NCBI RefSeq assembly: GCF_002735905.1 | Contig: NZ_PEBD01000011.1 | Location: 1 to 64,000, forward strand | Direction: 5' to 3' | DNA length: 64,000 bases | From: Williamsia muralis | Lineage (GTDB): Bacteria; Actinomycetota; Actinomycetes; Mycobacteriales; Mycobacteriaceae | Shown here: positions 8,527 through 17,262 of the stretch, in pieces | Layout of the letters: every line of letters begins with the position of its first letter | Position numbering within the stretch: position 1 is the stretch's first letter | Program-made: the position numbers and the translations under genes | Notes under the pieces: model-generated | The model's database searches: none | What the model saw: the letters and a program-made list of their open reading frames with translations, nothing else | What the model was told of the DNA's origin: nothing

Positions 8527-9863
8527 CCGACAAGCAGATCATTCTCGCGATGGGATTGACCGATGGCTACGGCAATCTCCATGGGGCATGGCGTGCACCG
8601 AATGTCGATCCGAACAACTATGCCGAGATCGAAGCCAGCATCCGATACGCCCAAGCGGCTGAACGAGGTCTGTTCGCGTTCTTGTTCACACCGGACTTTC
8701 CGGCCGTGCGAGGCGACATCGAGCACGCCACCATCAGCAACGTCCTCGACCCGATAGTGTCGCTCACGGCCATTGCTCGCGCGACGAGCCGAATCGGTTT
8801 CGTGGCAACGGGTTCGACCACCTTCCAGGAACCGTTCAACGTGGCACGGCAGTTCAAGGCCCTCGATGTGATCAGTCACGGTCGGGCCGGATGGAACGCC
8901 GTCACCACCAGCGACCCTGCCGTCGCAGCCAATTACGGACGTCCGGTCAGCGATCGAGCCGAGCGGTACCAGCGCGCGCATGAGGCCGTTCAGATCGTTC
9001 AATCACTGTGGGGCAGCTGGGAAAAGGAGGCTTGGGTCAAGGACCAGGCCGGCGACCGCTTCCTGGACCCATCCAAGTTGAGGCCCATCAACCTGCAGGG
9101 TGAGCACGTCGCATCCCGCGGACCGCTCGCGATTCCCCCGTCGGAGCAGGGGCAACCGGTCATCTTCACCTCAGGGGGGCCGAGTCCGCACCTGCTCACC
9201 CTCGCGGGCCGCTACGCGAGCGGGTTCATCTCCGAGGTCTGGACGATCGATGAAGCACGCGCGCAGCGTCAAATGGTGCGTGACGCCGCAACCGAGTTCG
9301 GTCGCGATCCAGACGAGATCAAGTACTTCCCGGGTTTGATGACCACTGTTTCGCCGACTGTCCGTGAGGGCATCGACCGCCGGATCGCGTTGGCGGGCGA
9401 TGTCATCGAGGCGCGACTGCCACATCTCGGGGCGATGCTCGGGCTGCACTTGAGCCCGGACCGGATCGACGAACCGCTCACCGAACGTGAGCTTGCTGCG
9501 GCGCGTGCGGCGCCCACAGACCCCCGATCCGGGATTGCTCTGGAGGTCGCCCGGCTTGGCTGGTCACCCCGCGACGTACTGGCCCACGGTGTGATCGACT
9601 TCCACCCCACCGTTGTGGGGCCGGGAGTGCGACATGCTGATCACATGCAGGAGTGGTTCGAGGCGGGTGCCGCGGACGGTTTCTGGGTGTCCCCGGACGT
9701 CTACGAGGACGGCGTCGATGCATTTGTCGACGAAGTCGTTCCGCTCCTGCAGGAGCGAGGCATCTATCCGACCGAGTACCCGGGCGCCACCTTGCGGGCC
9801 AACTTGGATGTTCCTTCTCAATACGGCATCGATCCTCGGACCAGTAGTCGGACGTCTGTGTAG
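8523..9863 (+). CDS. FMN-dependent monooxygenase, NtaA/SnaA/DszA family (luciferase-like)
   Basis: 446 aa, the usual length of the nitrilotriacetate/dibenzothiophene-sulfone monooxygenase family, which uses FMNH2 from a separate reductase. Family landmarks: HGAWRAPN near the N-terminus, FQEPFNVARQFKALD, the phosphate-binding stretch GRAGWNAVTTSDP (about residues 120-132), FTSGGPSP, and a C-terminal LRANL motif. The GTG start at 8523 overlaps the MFS stop (GTGA). No flavin reductase lies next to it, although the nitroreductase at 10849 could supply reduced flavin. The substrate may be an amine, sulfone or other heteroatom compound. Confidence 0.85.
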   Translation: MTDKQIILAMGLTDGYGNLHGAWRAPNVDPNNYAEIEASIRYAQAAERGLFAFLFTPDFPAVRGDIEHATISNVLDPIVSLTAIARATSRIGFVATGSTTFQEPFNVARQFKALDVISHGRAGWNAVTTSDPAVAANYGRPVSDRAERYQRAHEAVQIVQSLWGSWEKEAWVKDQAGDRFLDPSKLRPINLQGEHVASRGPLAIPPSEQGQPVIFTSGGPSPHLLTLAGRYASGFISEVWTIDEARAQRQMVRDAATEFGRDPDEIKYFPGLMTTVSPTVREGIDRRIALAGDVIEARLPHLGAMLGLHLSPDRIDEPLTERELAAARAAPTDPRSGIALEVARLGWSPRDVLAHGVIDFHPTVVGPGVRHADHMQEWFEAGAADGFWVSPDVYEDGVDAFVDEVVPLLQERGIYPTEYPGATLRANLDVPSQYGIDPRTSSRTSV

Positions 9864-9922
9864 TGAACTTCAGTCTGTTGCCGTCGATGACTGACAACGC
9901 GTACAAGCCACCGGGCTGTCGT

Positions 9923-9939
9923 CTATTGTCAGACTATTG
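9923..9939 (+). promoter_or_regulatory. Direct repeat in the EthD/nitroreductase promoter region
   Basis: CTATTG occurs at 9923-9928 and again at 9934-9939, an 11-bp period (one helical turn), in the 157-nt space before the EthD gene. It could bind an activator, or contribute the promoter itself (TTGTCA followed by TATTGATAAG). Confidence 0.25.
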
Positions 9940-10020
9940 ATAAGAGGCTGGAGCACACAGGTCACTCGGGACCCGGCTCAGGACAGCGGAGTCAGCGCGA
10001 CCAACTCAGGAGGTTCTTGA

Positions 10021-10782
10021 ATGATCAGACTCGTCTCGATGATTCGCCGGCGGTCGGAACTGAGTCTGTCCGACTTCCAACAGCTTTGGCGTACCGAGCA
10101 CGGACCCCTGGTGGCGTCGCATCAGAGCAGGCTCGGCCTTCTTCGCTATACGCAAACGCATTGGGACGGGAATGCGGTGCCGACGGCAGTTGCCGAGGCA
10201 CGGGGGCCGATGGAGCCTTCCTATGACGGCGTGGCCGAATCCTGGTGGGAGTCCGAGGAAAGACTCATCGCGGCGCTGGAGTCTCGAGCGGCCGACGAGA
10301 TCCTCACCTCTGAGAAAGCTGTCTGTGACATGTCCGAATCGCCGATTTGGGTCGCGCACGAATATCCGCAGTTCAGTTTGTCATTGACGCCATACGTTGC
10401 GCGACCGAACAGCACCATCGTCAAGGCGCACTTCACGCTGCGCCATCGCGCGGACCTCACCGTCGCAGAAGCGCAACTGTACTGGCGCACCGTCCACGGA
10501 CCTCTTATTCGGTCCATGTCGCCTGTGCTCGGCCTCCTCGCCTATCAGCAGGTTCATCGGTTCGAGTCACCCGTAGAGGAGATGCTGCGGAATGCCAGAG
10601 GGACGGATGCGCCGCCCTACCTCGGGCACGCTGAAATGTGGTACGACCAATCAGTAGTGCGCCGCGCACCTGAAATCGACAGTGCGAACCGTAGGGCCGC
10701 AGAGGATGAAGCCGAATTCATCGACTTCGCTGGGTCTGCGAACGCAGTAGGAAAAGAATATGTGTTTGTCGACGCCCTCTGA
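10021..10782 (+). CDS. Tandem EthD-domain protein
   Basis: 253 aa with two copies of the EthD ferredoxin-like fold. The first has LSLSDFQQLWRTEHGPLV (about residues 14-31); the second has LTVAEAQLYWRTVHGPLI (about residues 143-160). EthD is needed for ethyl tert-butyl ether degradation by P450 EthB, and related domains occur in small catabolic accessory proteins or isomerases. A strong AGGAGG precedes the ATG. It lies between the NtaA-type monooxygenase and a nitroreductase, all on one strand, suggesting one catabolic unit. The biochemical role is not established. Confidence 0.8.
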   Translation: MIRLVSMIRRRSELSLSDFQQLWRTEHGPLVASHQSRLGLLRYTQTHWDGNAVPTAVAEARGPMEPSYDGVAESWWESEERLIAALESRAADEILTSEKAVCDMSESPIWVAHEYPQFSLSLTPYVARPNSTIVKAHFTLRHRADLTVAEAQLYWRTVHGPLIRSMSPVLGLLAYQQVHRFESPVEEMLRNARGTDAPPYLGHAEMWYDQSVVRRAPEIDSANRRAAEDEAEFIDFAGSANAVGKEYVFVDAL

Positions 10783-10848
10783 CTGCCGATCCGCAGCGTC
10801 GAGACCGCGGCCGGCGAACAGTCGACCACTGAAAACAAGGAGACAGAA

Positions 10849-11514
10849 ATGACCGGCTCAACTGATGTCGATATAGACGCGACTGATCATCTCTTGAAGA
10901 CGACGCGTGCGGTGCGCCGCCGCCTCGATTTGGAACGGCCGGTGGAACGAGAAGTTCTGCTCGAGTGCGTGTCGATCGCTCAGCAAGCTCCCACTGGTAG
11001 CAACCAACAGGGCTGGTCCTTCGTCATCGTGACAGATGCCGAGAAGCGGAGACGGATAGCGGAGCTGTATCGCGACGGAGTGGGCGAGATGTTCACCACC
11101 ATGGCGGCCGAGGCGAAGAAGCTGGGTGATGACACGACGGCCCGTATCTACTCGGACGCAGACTATTTGGCCGATATTCTGGATCGGATACCAGCGCATG
11201 TGATCCCGTGTATCCAAGGGCGCATCCCGGAATCGACAGATCCGTTCGCGGGACCGATCACGACGTCGATGTTCGGTTCGATTTTGCCGGCGGCGTGGAG
11301 TTTCCAATTGGCCTTGCGCTCACGTGGATTGGGGTCCGCGTGGACCACTGCACATCTGATGCGTGAGCGTGAGGTCGCCGATCTGCTGGGCATTCCCGAC
11401 GACGTGACACAAGCTGCGCTGTTTCCGGTGGCGTATTACACCGGAGAAACCTTCTCGCCGGCGAAACGGCCACCCCCGCAGACGATTACCCATTGGGACG
11501 GCTGGTCCGGCTAG
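10849..11514 (+). CDS. Nitroreductase-family flavoprotein
   Basis: 221 aa, the standard length for an FMN-binding NAD(P)H oxidoreductase of the nitroreductase family. The FMN-phosphate segment TTRAVRRRLDLERPV occurs near residues 19-33, and AQQAPTGSNQQGWSFV (about 45-60) is the family APSGSNxQPW motif. GLGSAWTT and the LFPVAYYTGETF region near the end fit the core fold. It follows the EthD gene by 66 nt with an AAGGAG site. It may reduce a nitro or enone group, or supply FMNH2 to the nearby luciferase-type monooxygenase. Confidence 0.85.
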   Translation: MTGSTDVDIDATDHLLKTTRAVRRRLDLERPVEREVLLECVSIAQQAPTGSNQQGWSFVIVTDAEKRRRIAELYRDGVGEMFTTMAAEAKKLGDDTTARIYSDADYLADILDRIPAHVIPCIQGRIPESTDPFAGPITTSMFGSILPAAWSFQLALRSRGLGSAWTTAHLMREREVADLLGIPDDVTQAALFPVAYYTGETFSPAKRPPPQTITHWDGWSG

Positions 11515-11546
11515 CCGACTGGGCAGTCTGTTCGACGATGACTTTC

Positions 11547-11583
11547 GCCCGTTGCCCACCAGTGGCTCTGGTGGGCAACGGGC
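11547..11583. terminator. Strong bidirectional hairpin terminator
   Basis: A perfect 16-bp stem begins GCCCGTTGCCCACCAG, has a 5-nt loop TGGCT, and closes with the exact complement. It sits between the convergent nitroreductase and TauD-type genes. There is no T-run, as is common in actinobacteria. Confidence 0.85.
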
Positions 11584-11644
11584 CTCCGGTGGCCTTAGAA
11601 CAACGATCGTGGTCTAGTGCGGAGACCTCGATCAGTGCAAAGTC

Positions 11645-12550
11645 TCAGGCCGCGAAGATATCTCCGGTGGGTGGCTGCCACAAAGCGGCCTCAGCGCCTG
11701 CCCACAGTGCGCTCAGTTCGTATGGGTTCGCGATCACCCGGCGGAAAGTCCGAGTGCCCTCGCGATCCGCACTGACGTACCTGTGCTGAATGGCGACGTT
11801 GTCCCATGCGACGAAATCGTTCAGATTCCAATCCTGGTGAATGATGTTGTCGGGCTTGTATACAGCCGCCTCGATTTCGGCGAAGAGTTCTTCGCTGGTC
11901 GCGTCGTCCCATCCGAGGACGTGGCTCGAGAACAACGGCGAGACGTCGATGAACTCATCACCGGTCACCGGATGCCGTTCGATGATGGGATGCACCGCAT
12001 GAGGGGCGTCCGGTACTCGACTCATTCGGCAGCGAGAGTCGAAGCGGAATCCGGGAGTCATCGCGAGCGCATTGACTACGAAAAGGTCTTCTACCTTCGC
12101 CCGAAGGTCGGCAGGGAGCAGTGCGGCAGCGCGCACCATGTTGGTGTAGCTCGTCCGCGACTCCACTTCGTTTTCGATGTTGTACCAGGACTGCGCCTGC
12201 AGTGCGCCGGCCGGAGTGAACATGTAGTCGGAGTGGAAGACCACTTCGTCCGTCTCGGGGCCGTAGGTTCCCTTGTCCGTGTTCGAGATGAACACAAACC
12301 TGTCGTTCTTCGGGACAGAGTTGGTCGCGCCTACGGCCATTGCGGGCTCGACTATGACGCCGCTGAGAAGGGACATGAATGCGACCTGCGCGGCGGGCGA
12401 CATGTCCTGCTCGGGGAAAATCAGGACGCGGCGTTCGAAGAACAGCCTCCGCAATTCGCCGCCGAGTTCCTTGTCGATCGGCGCACTGAGGTCTACGTCG
12501 GTGACGATGGCTCCGAACGAGTCGGCGATGGGCTTCCATGCAACGGGCAT
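11645..12550 (-). CDS. TauD/TfdA-family Fe(II)/2-oxoglutarate dioxygenase
   Basis: 301 aa. Iron ligands are visible: FHSDYMF holds the His-x-Asp pair (His106, Asp108), and the distal His is His256 in IQHRYVSADREG. The downstream Arg (TRTFRR, about 267-270) binds 2-oxoglutarate. The family hydroxylates taurine, aryloxyalkanoates, sulfate esters and similar substrates, releasing the oxidised group. It is transcribed toward the nitroreductase and away from an SDR gene. The 488-nt region upstream contains a long perfect inverted repeat that may be its operator. Substrate not determinable. Confidence 0.88.
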   Translation of the reverse strand: MPVAWKPIADSFGAIVTDVDLSAPIDKELGGELRRLFFERRVLIFPEQDMSPAAQVAFMSLLSGVIVEPAMAVGATNSVPKNDRFVFISNTDKGTYGPETDEVVFHSDYMFTPAGALQAQSWYNIENEVESRTSYTNMVRAAALLPADLRAKVEDLFVVNALAMTPGFRFDSRCRMSRVPDAPHAVHPIIERHPVTGDEFIDVSPLFSSHVLGWDDATSEELFAEIEAAVYKPDNIIHQDWNLNDFVAWDNVAIQHRYVSADREGTRTFRRVIANPYELSALWAGAEAALWQPPTGDIFAA

Positions 12551-12651
12551 TTGCTCTGCTCCTTGATTGGGTGAAGCTGGTTCCTTGTCACGCGGCAGTT
12601 TGTCGACGACCCCGGTGACTTGATGTGAACGAGATCACAATTTACAGCGCA

Positions 12652-12686
12652 CTGTCGGAATTTACAACAGTCAGACATTCCGACAG
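12652..12686. promoter_or_regulatory. Perfect 10-bp inverted repeat upstream of the dioxygenase
   Basis: CTGTCGGAAT (12652-12661) is repeated inverted as ATTCCGACAG (12677-12686) with a 15-nt spacer; the centres are 25 nt apart. It lies about 100 nt upstream of the TauD-type start. The element ATTTACA occurs twice nearby. The arm length suggests a dimeric regulator, but no regulator gene is adjacent. Confidence 0.5.
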
Positions 12687-12863
12687 TTTGCAAACGTCTC
12701 CTCGAGTCGCGCTGGCCAGGTATCGTTGCCGGAAGGTGGTTGACACCCTTGTCGCCTGAGTGCGGAGCGGTCGCTGATGTCGGCCGTTGACCACCTGGAA
12801 CGCGTCGCATCCCGCGTCGGCGCTCGACCGAGAGTTCACGCGCCGTCCCTCTCGGCCAAATGC

Positions 12864-12891
12864 CTGACATTGCAATGGCTGACCATGTCAG
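12864..12891. promoter_or_regulatory. 7-bp inverted repeat upstream of the SDR gene
   Basis: CTGACAT (12864-12870) and ATGTCAG (12885-12891) are exact inverted repeats with a 14-nt spacer, about 150 nt upstream of the SDR start. It is a possible operator, and short enough to be chance. Confidence 0.25.
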
Positions 12892-13038
12892 TTATTTTCA
12901 TCACAGGTCGAGTGTCGGGTTGGGCACAGTCCGGCATGAGCCCTCCAATGGAGCGGCAGTAATCCCGATGCACCCGTCGCTCAGATCATCGCCGTATGGC
13001 GGCCGCACAGAACGCGCGTCGCACCTTGAGGAGCTGAT

Positions 13039-13908
13039 ATGGAACTGACAGGAAAAACTGTGCTCATCACCGGCGCGGCACGAGGGCTGGGTGAGGCTTT
13101 TGCCATCGAACTGGCGAAAGACGGCGCCGAAGTGTTCTTGGCCGACGTGGGGTCGGCGGTGACTGAGGTGGCTGCGCGTATCGAGTCAAATGGTGGCCGT
13201 GCAGAGGCAATGGTCGGATCCATTGTTGAGTACGCCTTCTGCGACGACGTTGTTGCAGCATGCGTCTCCCGATTCGGCAAAGTCGATGCTGTTGTCAACA
13301 ATGCCGGCCTCATACATGAAGCTTATTTCTGGGAGGATGATCCGGAAGCAATGCGCGCCATCGTGGAGGTGAACGTACTCGGCACCATGAATATGGGCCG
13401 TGCGACAGGTGCGTATATGAAGGACCACGGAGGTGGCGTCATTCTGAATGTCTCCTCCGACGGAGGCGGCGGTATGCCTCAGTACTCGGCATATGCCGCC
13501 TCGAAGGGGGCGATCTCGTCTTTGACGTACAGCTGGGCACTCGACGGTGATGATCATGACATCCGTGTGAACGCCATTGCTCCCTTCGCGCGGACGCACA
13601 TGTCCTTGCTGACACCATCTTTGGCGCCGAATCCTCCCGATCCGGCGCTGATCGCTCCCCTCGTCACCTACCTGGTGAGTGACCGTTCTGAAGGAATCAG
13701 CGGACAAGTTTTTCGATTCACTTCGACCGAACTCGGACTACTTCAACATCCACGGTTGAAAGAGCCGACCTTGAAGAAGGATCGGTGGAATACCGCCGAT
13801 ATTCGGGAAGCAATCGATGGCGAGCTCAGCGAACACTTAGAGATTGTCAGCTCCCTGGGTTGGCGACCAAGCCGAATGCGGGATTCGGGGCGAGTCGCGG
13901 AGCAATAG
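13039..13908 (+). CDS. Short-chain dehydrogenase/reductase
   Basis: 289 aa. TGAARGLGEAF (residues about 11-21) is the TGxxxGxG cofactor motif; NNAG follows, and the catalytic pair is in YSAYAASKGA (YxxxK) with Ser in NVSSDG. It is longer than the usual 250 aa because of a C-terminal extension after the VDGG-equivalent region. This resembles MaoC-associated multifunctional-enzyme-type or 3-hydroxyacyl-CoA dehydrogenase SDRs. TTGAGGAG precedes the ATG. It is convergent with the DHA2 pump. The substrate is probably a hydroxy compound from the neighbouring oxygenases, which is inference only. Confidence 0.83.
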   Translation: MELTGKTVLITGAARGLGEAFAIELAKDGAEVFLADVGSAVTEVAARIESNGGRAEAMVGSIVEYAFCDDVVAACVSRFGKVDAVVNNAGLIHEAYFWEDDPEAMRAIVEVNVLGTMNMGRATGAYMKDHGGGVILNVSSDGGGGMPQYSAYAASKGAISSLTYSWALDGDDHDIRVNAIAPFARTHMSLLTPSLAPNPPDPALIAPLVTYLVSDRSEGISGQVFRFTSTELGLLQHPRLKEPTLKKDRWNTADIREAIDGELSEHLEIVSSLGWRPSRMRDSGRVAEQ

Positions 13909-14024
13909 GAGCGTACCCACGGCGACACCACCGACGATGCGGAGTCGCACTGCGAAGTCCGATCAGTCTTTCTTCACTGCGTCGTCGAGGCGGCCAACAA
14001 CGGCACAAGGTCGCACGAGCTTCG

Positions 14025-15623
14025 TCACAGGGCTCCCGCTTTGCAGATCGCGTCGTCGGCTGCCGGCGCTTCGCCGGCTGTTTCGTCGTCGAGCGGACCG
14101 GCAGTGGCTGGCGCGGCATCGACCGCCTCCCCGGTGGCTGCCCCGCCGCCGACCGGACTAGCTGTCCGGCGGATGAACAGGGCGCACACCAACACGATCA
14201 GGCCGATGGCCCAGGCGGTCAGGAAGGCCCCTTGACCCGCGGATTCGGCCTGTCCGATGCTCAGTACTCCGGCGTCCTTGGCGCCGGAACCGATGGTGTA
14301 CGCCGAGATGAACACCGCACCGAAAGCGGCGCCCGCAAGCTGCTGGACGGTGGCGAAGGCTGATGCGCCGTGCGAATAGAGTTCGGCCTTCAGCGCACCC
14401 ATCGCACTCGTCGTGAGCGTTGCCCACATGGCGGCCTGCGCACTGGTGAAGATCAGCCACGCGAGAACAAGCGTGATGACGCTGGTGCTCGCGTCCACCT
14501 GGCTGAGGAACCACAGGACGCCCAGCCAGATGATGGCACAGGGAATCATCAACGGGCGCGGTCCGAAGCGGTCGTACACCCGGCCGCTCAAAGCTGCCAT
14601 GATCGAGATCGCAGCCCCGCCCGGGATCAAGAAGAGACCGAGCTGCAGGGTGCTCAGGCCGGTGACATTGGTGAGCACCAACGGGACCACGATCAGCAGG
14701 CCGATTCCGTTGCCTGCAACGAAGACCATCCCCAAGATGGCCATGGTGTACGGCTTGCTGAGGAAGATCCGCATGTCCAAAAAGGCGCCGTCACGACGCT
14801 GCAGCGGGATCTGCCGGAAAACGAATGCCACCAGACCCACCAGGCCCACTGCGATCGGAATGTATGGCGAGATCGGAGAGTGCCCGGAGGATGCTTCGCC
14901 GATCAGGGACAGTCCGTAGACCAGGCCGCCGAACCCGACTGCGGAGAGAAGCAACGACGGAACATCCAGGGCCACTGGCTCGGGGGTGGTGGTGTTGCGG
15001 AGCTTCCATGCACCCAGCGCGAGGGCAGCGATCGCGATCGGCAGCATCAGGATGAACAGCCAGCGCCAGCTCAGCACCGACAGTATGACCCCGGAAAGCG
15101 CTGGTCCGAGGGCCGGCGCGACGGCGGGGACCGCTGTGGTGATCGCCATCATCTGGCCGCGGCGACCTTCGGGAACCAAGCGCATCGTCGTGGTCATCAG
15201 CAGGGGCAGGAAGACGGCGGTCCCCGAGGCCTGGATGACCCGGCCGGCCACCAGGAGCCCGAATGTCGGCGCGATGGCGGCGAGCGTCGTCCCGACTATG
15301 AACAGCGACATCGCGACCAGGAAGACCGTGCGCATGTGGTACCGCCGCATCACGAAACTGCTGGCTGGGATCAGCACGGCCAAGGTCAGAAGGTAACCGG
15401 TCGTGACCCATTGCCCGGTGCTCGGGCTGACACCGAAGTCCGAGATCAACGTGGGCAGGGCGACGCCGAGGAGCATCTCGTTGAGGAAGACGATGAACGT
15501 CGAGACCATCAGGATTCCGATGACCAGGAGAACGCCCGGCGGGAGCCGGTCACCGGAGCGCGTCGTCGGTGTCGTATCTGCGACGTCAGATGCCGATTGG
15601 GTGGTCATGCGTGTGCTCGCCAT
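14025..15623 (-). CDS. MFS drug efflux transporter, DHA2 family (14 TM)
   Basis: 532 aa. The N-terminal helix is followed by LGVALPTLISDFGV and GYLLTLAVLIPASSFVMRR, RVIQASGTAVFLPLLM, and motif C in AVPAVAPALGPALSGVIL, all typical of EmrB/QacA pumps. An Ala-rich hydrophilic tail ends the protein. Starts at 15623 or 15608 are both possible. The TetR gene lies upstream on the same strand, with a 289-nt space holding an inverted repeat (15804-15822), so a separate repressible promoter is likely. Confidence 0.87.
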   Translation of the reverse strand: MASTRMTTQSASDVADTTPTTRSGDRLPPGVLLVIGILMVSTFIVFLNEMLLGVALPTLISDFGVSPSTGQWVTTGYLLTLAVLIPASSFVMRRYHMRTVFLVAMSLFIVGTTLAAIAPTFGLLVAGRVIQASGTAVFLPLLMTTTMRLVPEGRRGQMMAITTAVPAVAPALGPALSGVILSVLSWRWLFILMLPIAIAALALGAWKLRNTTTPEPVALDVPSLLLSAVGFGGLVYGLSLIGEASSGHSPISPYIPIAVGLVGLVAFVFRQIPLQRRDGAFLDMRIFLSKPYTMAILGMVFVAGNGIGLLIVVPLVLTNVTGLSTLQLGLFLIPGGAAISIMAALSGRVYDRFGPRPLMIPCAIIWLGVLWFLSQVDASTSVITLVLAWLIFTSAQAAMWATLTTSAMGALKAELYSHGASAFATVQQLAGAAFGAVFISAYTIGSGAKDAGVLSIGQAESAGQGAFLTAWAIGLIVLVCALFIRRTASPVGGGAATGEAVDAAPATAGPLDDETAGEAPAADDAICKAGAL

Positions 15624-15803
15624 CTCTTGAGGTGTGGAAATGATTCAGTCGCTGCGACGTGCCTGGGCCGGTGGGCGGCCAGGATCGAGTGCGGGCCGGC
15701 GGGCAAGGCGGCTCCCCGTACGCGCGAATCCGTCAGCCGGCAGTGACCCCCGCGACCTTGAGAGCCGCCGGGCGTCGACCGGTGCTTCAATGAACCGGAC
15801 AAA

Positions 15804-15822
15804 AACGGATGCAGTCTCCGTT
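15804..15822. promoter_or_regulatory. Inverted repeat upstream of the DHA2 pump
   Basis: AACGGA-tgcagtc-TCCGTT is a perfect 6-bp inverted repeat with a 7-nt centre (19 bp), about 180 nt upstream of the pump start and just downstream of the TetR gene. It is a candidate operator for that TetR protein. Confidence 0.35.
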
Positions 15823-15912
15823 CAGGGAACAACGATATGGAGGCACTGTCCGCTTGTCAACGAGGAGCGAGCGAACGTGACTGAGGCCACGAAAGTGCCA
15901 AGATGCGGATGG

Positions 15913-16518
15913 CTACGGGGTCGGCTCTGCGGGTGGTTGCGTGCGCCATCCCTCTCGCACGATGGCGCGCAAGGAGTCTCTTGATCCTTCGTCCGCCAGT
16001 TGCGCATCACTGACCCACTTGGAAGCGAGCACGGTGAGGACGAGGTCTCGATCCCGCACCCACGGACGGGCGCATCCGGCCGCCTGGGCGTCGGCGAGGA
16101 ACCGCCCCGTGATCTCCACGAGCCATTCGCAGGTGATCGCCAACGGTGAGGTGTTCTCGCTCAAGGCTTCTCGGAGGGGGCCAGGCAAACCGTCGAAGAC
16201 GGTCACATAGTCACCCAGCGCGGTCAGCCATAGTTCTAGCGCTTCAGTGGGGTCGCCCTGCTCGGCTTCGATCACGGCCCTGCGGGCGTCCAACTCCTCC
16301 CAGCGGGCCTGCATGAGCGTCGCGAGGAGTGATTCCCGGGTAGGAAAGTGGCGATAGAGGGTGCCCGGCCCGAGGCCGGCTCTCTTGGCGATGTCCTGCA
16401 TTGCGCCACTCACGCCGTGCTCGGAGAAGAACTCCTCCGCGACGTCGAGAATGTGCAGTCGGTTGCGCTCCGCGTCAGCACGCGACTTCCGCGGTGCCGC
16501 CTCCTGGTGGACCACCAT
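15913..16518 (-). CDS. TetR-family transcriptional regulator
   Basis: 201 aa from the ATG at 16518, which has AGGAGG 5 nt upstream. The frame stays open to a TTG at 16569, but the ATG has the ribosome binding site. The HTH is SGAMQDIAKRAGLGPGTLYRHFPTRE (residues about 33-58). The C-terminal domain (with WLVEITGRFLADAQAAG) resembles regulators of MFS pumps. It lies directly upstream of the DHA2 pump on the same strand and most likely represses it. A short palindrome in its own promoter suggests autoregulation. Confidence 0.87.
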   Translation of the reverse strand: MVVHQEAAPRKSRADAERNRLHILDVAEEFFSEHGVSGAMQDIAKRAGLGPGTLYRHFPTRESLLATLMQARWEELDARRAVIEAEQGDPTEALELWLTALGDYVTVFDGLPGPLREALSENTSPLAITCEWLVEITGRFLADAQAAGCARPWVRDRDLVLTVLASKWVSDAQLADEGSRDSLRAIVREGWRTQPPAEPTP

Positions 16519-16538
16519 CTGACCTCCTCTACGAAAGC

Positions 16539-16551
16539 GGACGATACGTCC
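16539..16551. promoter_or_regulatory. Palindrome in the TetR promoter
   Basis: GGACG-ATA-CGTCC is a perfect 13-bp palindrome 21 nt upstream of the TetR start codon. It is a plausible autoregulatory operator. Confidence 0.4.
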
Positions 16552-16625
16552 ACATCGCACCGAGGGCAAATGGCCGCAGCCCGTGCGGGCAGCTCAGAGG
16601 AGAGACGCCTGGCAGCCTGCACCCG

Positions 16626-17255
16626 TCAGGTGACCAGCTTCGTCGCGATGTTCGCGTATGCGAGTCCCAGCCGCGCGGGGTCGCGATGTTCGGTGCTGGG
16701 GAACCAGCGGCACACGTCTACGCATAGCGACGAGATGGCGAGGACGGCGTCGTGCGGGTTCGGCGTATTGAAGTCGCCGTGTGATGTGCCCTCGTCGACT
16801 ATGTGCGCGATCACTGCTGTGGTGTTTCGACGAAGTCCCGCGATGACTTTGTAGTGGGCGGGAGCGAGAGCGTGCAGCTCATACTGCACCACTCGAGCCA
16901 AAGCGTTGTTCTCTGCCTGCCAATGCGCGAAAGCGGAAACGACCGACCGCAATCGAGTTGGATAGTCGTCGGCCGGATTGTCCGCGTTGCTCACTGCGGA
17001 AAGCGCGCCCCGGTGGCCGTCCAGGCTGATCGCAAACAGCAACTCCTCCTTGGATGCGAAGTGTGGATAGATCGCAGCGGCACTCAGTCCGAGACGTTTG
17101 GTGATCTCCCTCGTCGAGGCGCCGCCATAGCCGGACTCCGAAAACACCTCGATCGCAGCATGTTTGATTCTTGAAACTGCTGCAGTGTCCACCGAACGTT
17201 GCACTGTCACCGCTTCCTGTCTGCTTCGTGCATCTTGACTTCCGGCCGTGTGCAT
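16626..17255 (-). CDS. TetR-family regulator of the adjacent beta-oxidation-type operon
   Basis: 209 aa. The HTH region STREITKRLGLSAAAIYPHFASKEEL (about residues 46-70) is typical TetR. The C-terminal ligand domain (YPTRLRSVVSAFAHWQAENNALARVV) resembles regulators of acyl-CoA metabolism, which commonly respond to CoA thioesters. It diverges from the thiolase operon with a 75-nt space holding two adjacent perfect inverted repeats. The ATG at 17255 was chosen; GTG codons at residues 16 and 18 are alternative starts closer to the HTH. Confidence 0.87.
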   Translation of the reverse strand: MHTAGSQDARSRQEAVTVQRSVDTAAVSRIKHAAIEVFSESGYGGASTREITKRLGLSAAAIYPHFASKEELLFAISLDGHRGALSAVSNADNPADDYPTRLRSVVSAFAHWQAENNALARVVQYELHALAPAHYKVIAGLRRNTTAVIAHIVDEGTSHGDFNTPNPHDAVLAISSLCVDVCRWFPSTEHRDPARLGLAYANIATKLVT

Positions 17256-17262
17256 TGCAGTA

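Larger units (their letters stand above)
12551..13038. other. 488-nt divergent intergenic region
   Basis: This separates the TauD-type gene (leftward) from the SDR gene (rightward). It holds the 10-bp inverted repeat at 12652-12686 and a weaker one, CTGACAT/ATGTCAG, at 12864-12891. I see no convincing coding sequence in it: the short open frames lack ribosome binding sites and recognisable features. Confidence 0.5.

Noticed and set aside
14370-15746. Long open frame (458 codons) on the + strand opposite the DHA2 pump
   Set aside because: Its sequence is low in hydrophobic residues and rich in Gly, Arg, Gln and Asp, as expected from the antisense of a high-G+C membrane protein. It has no family pattern.
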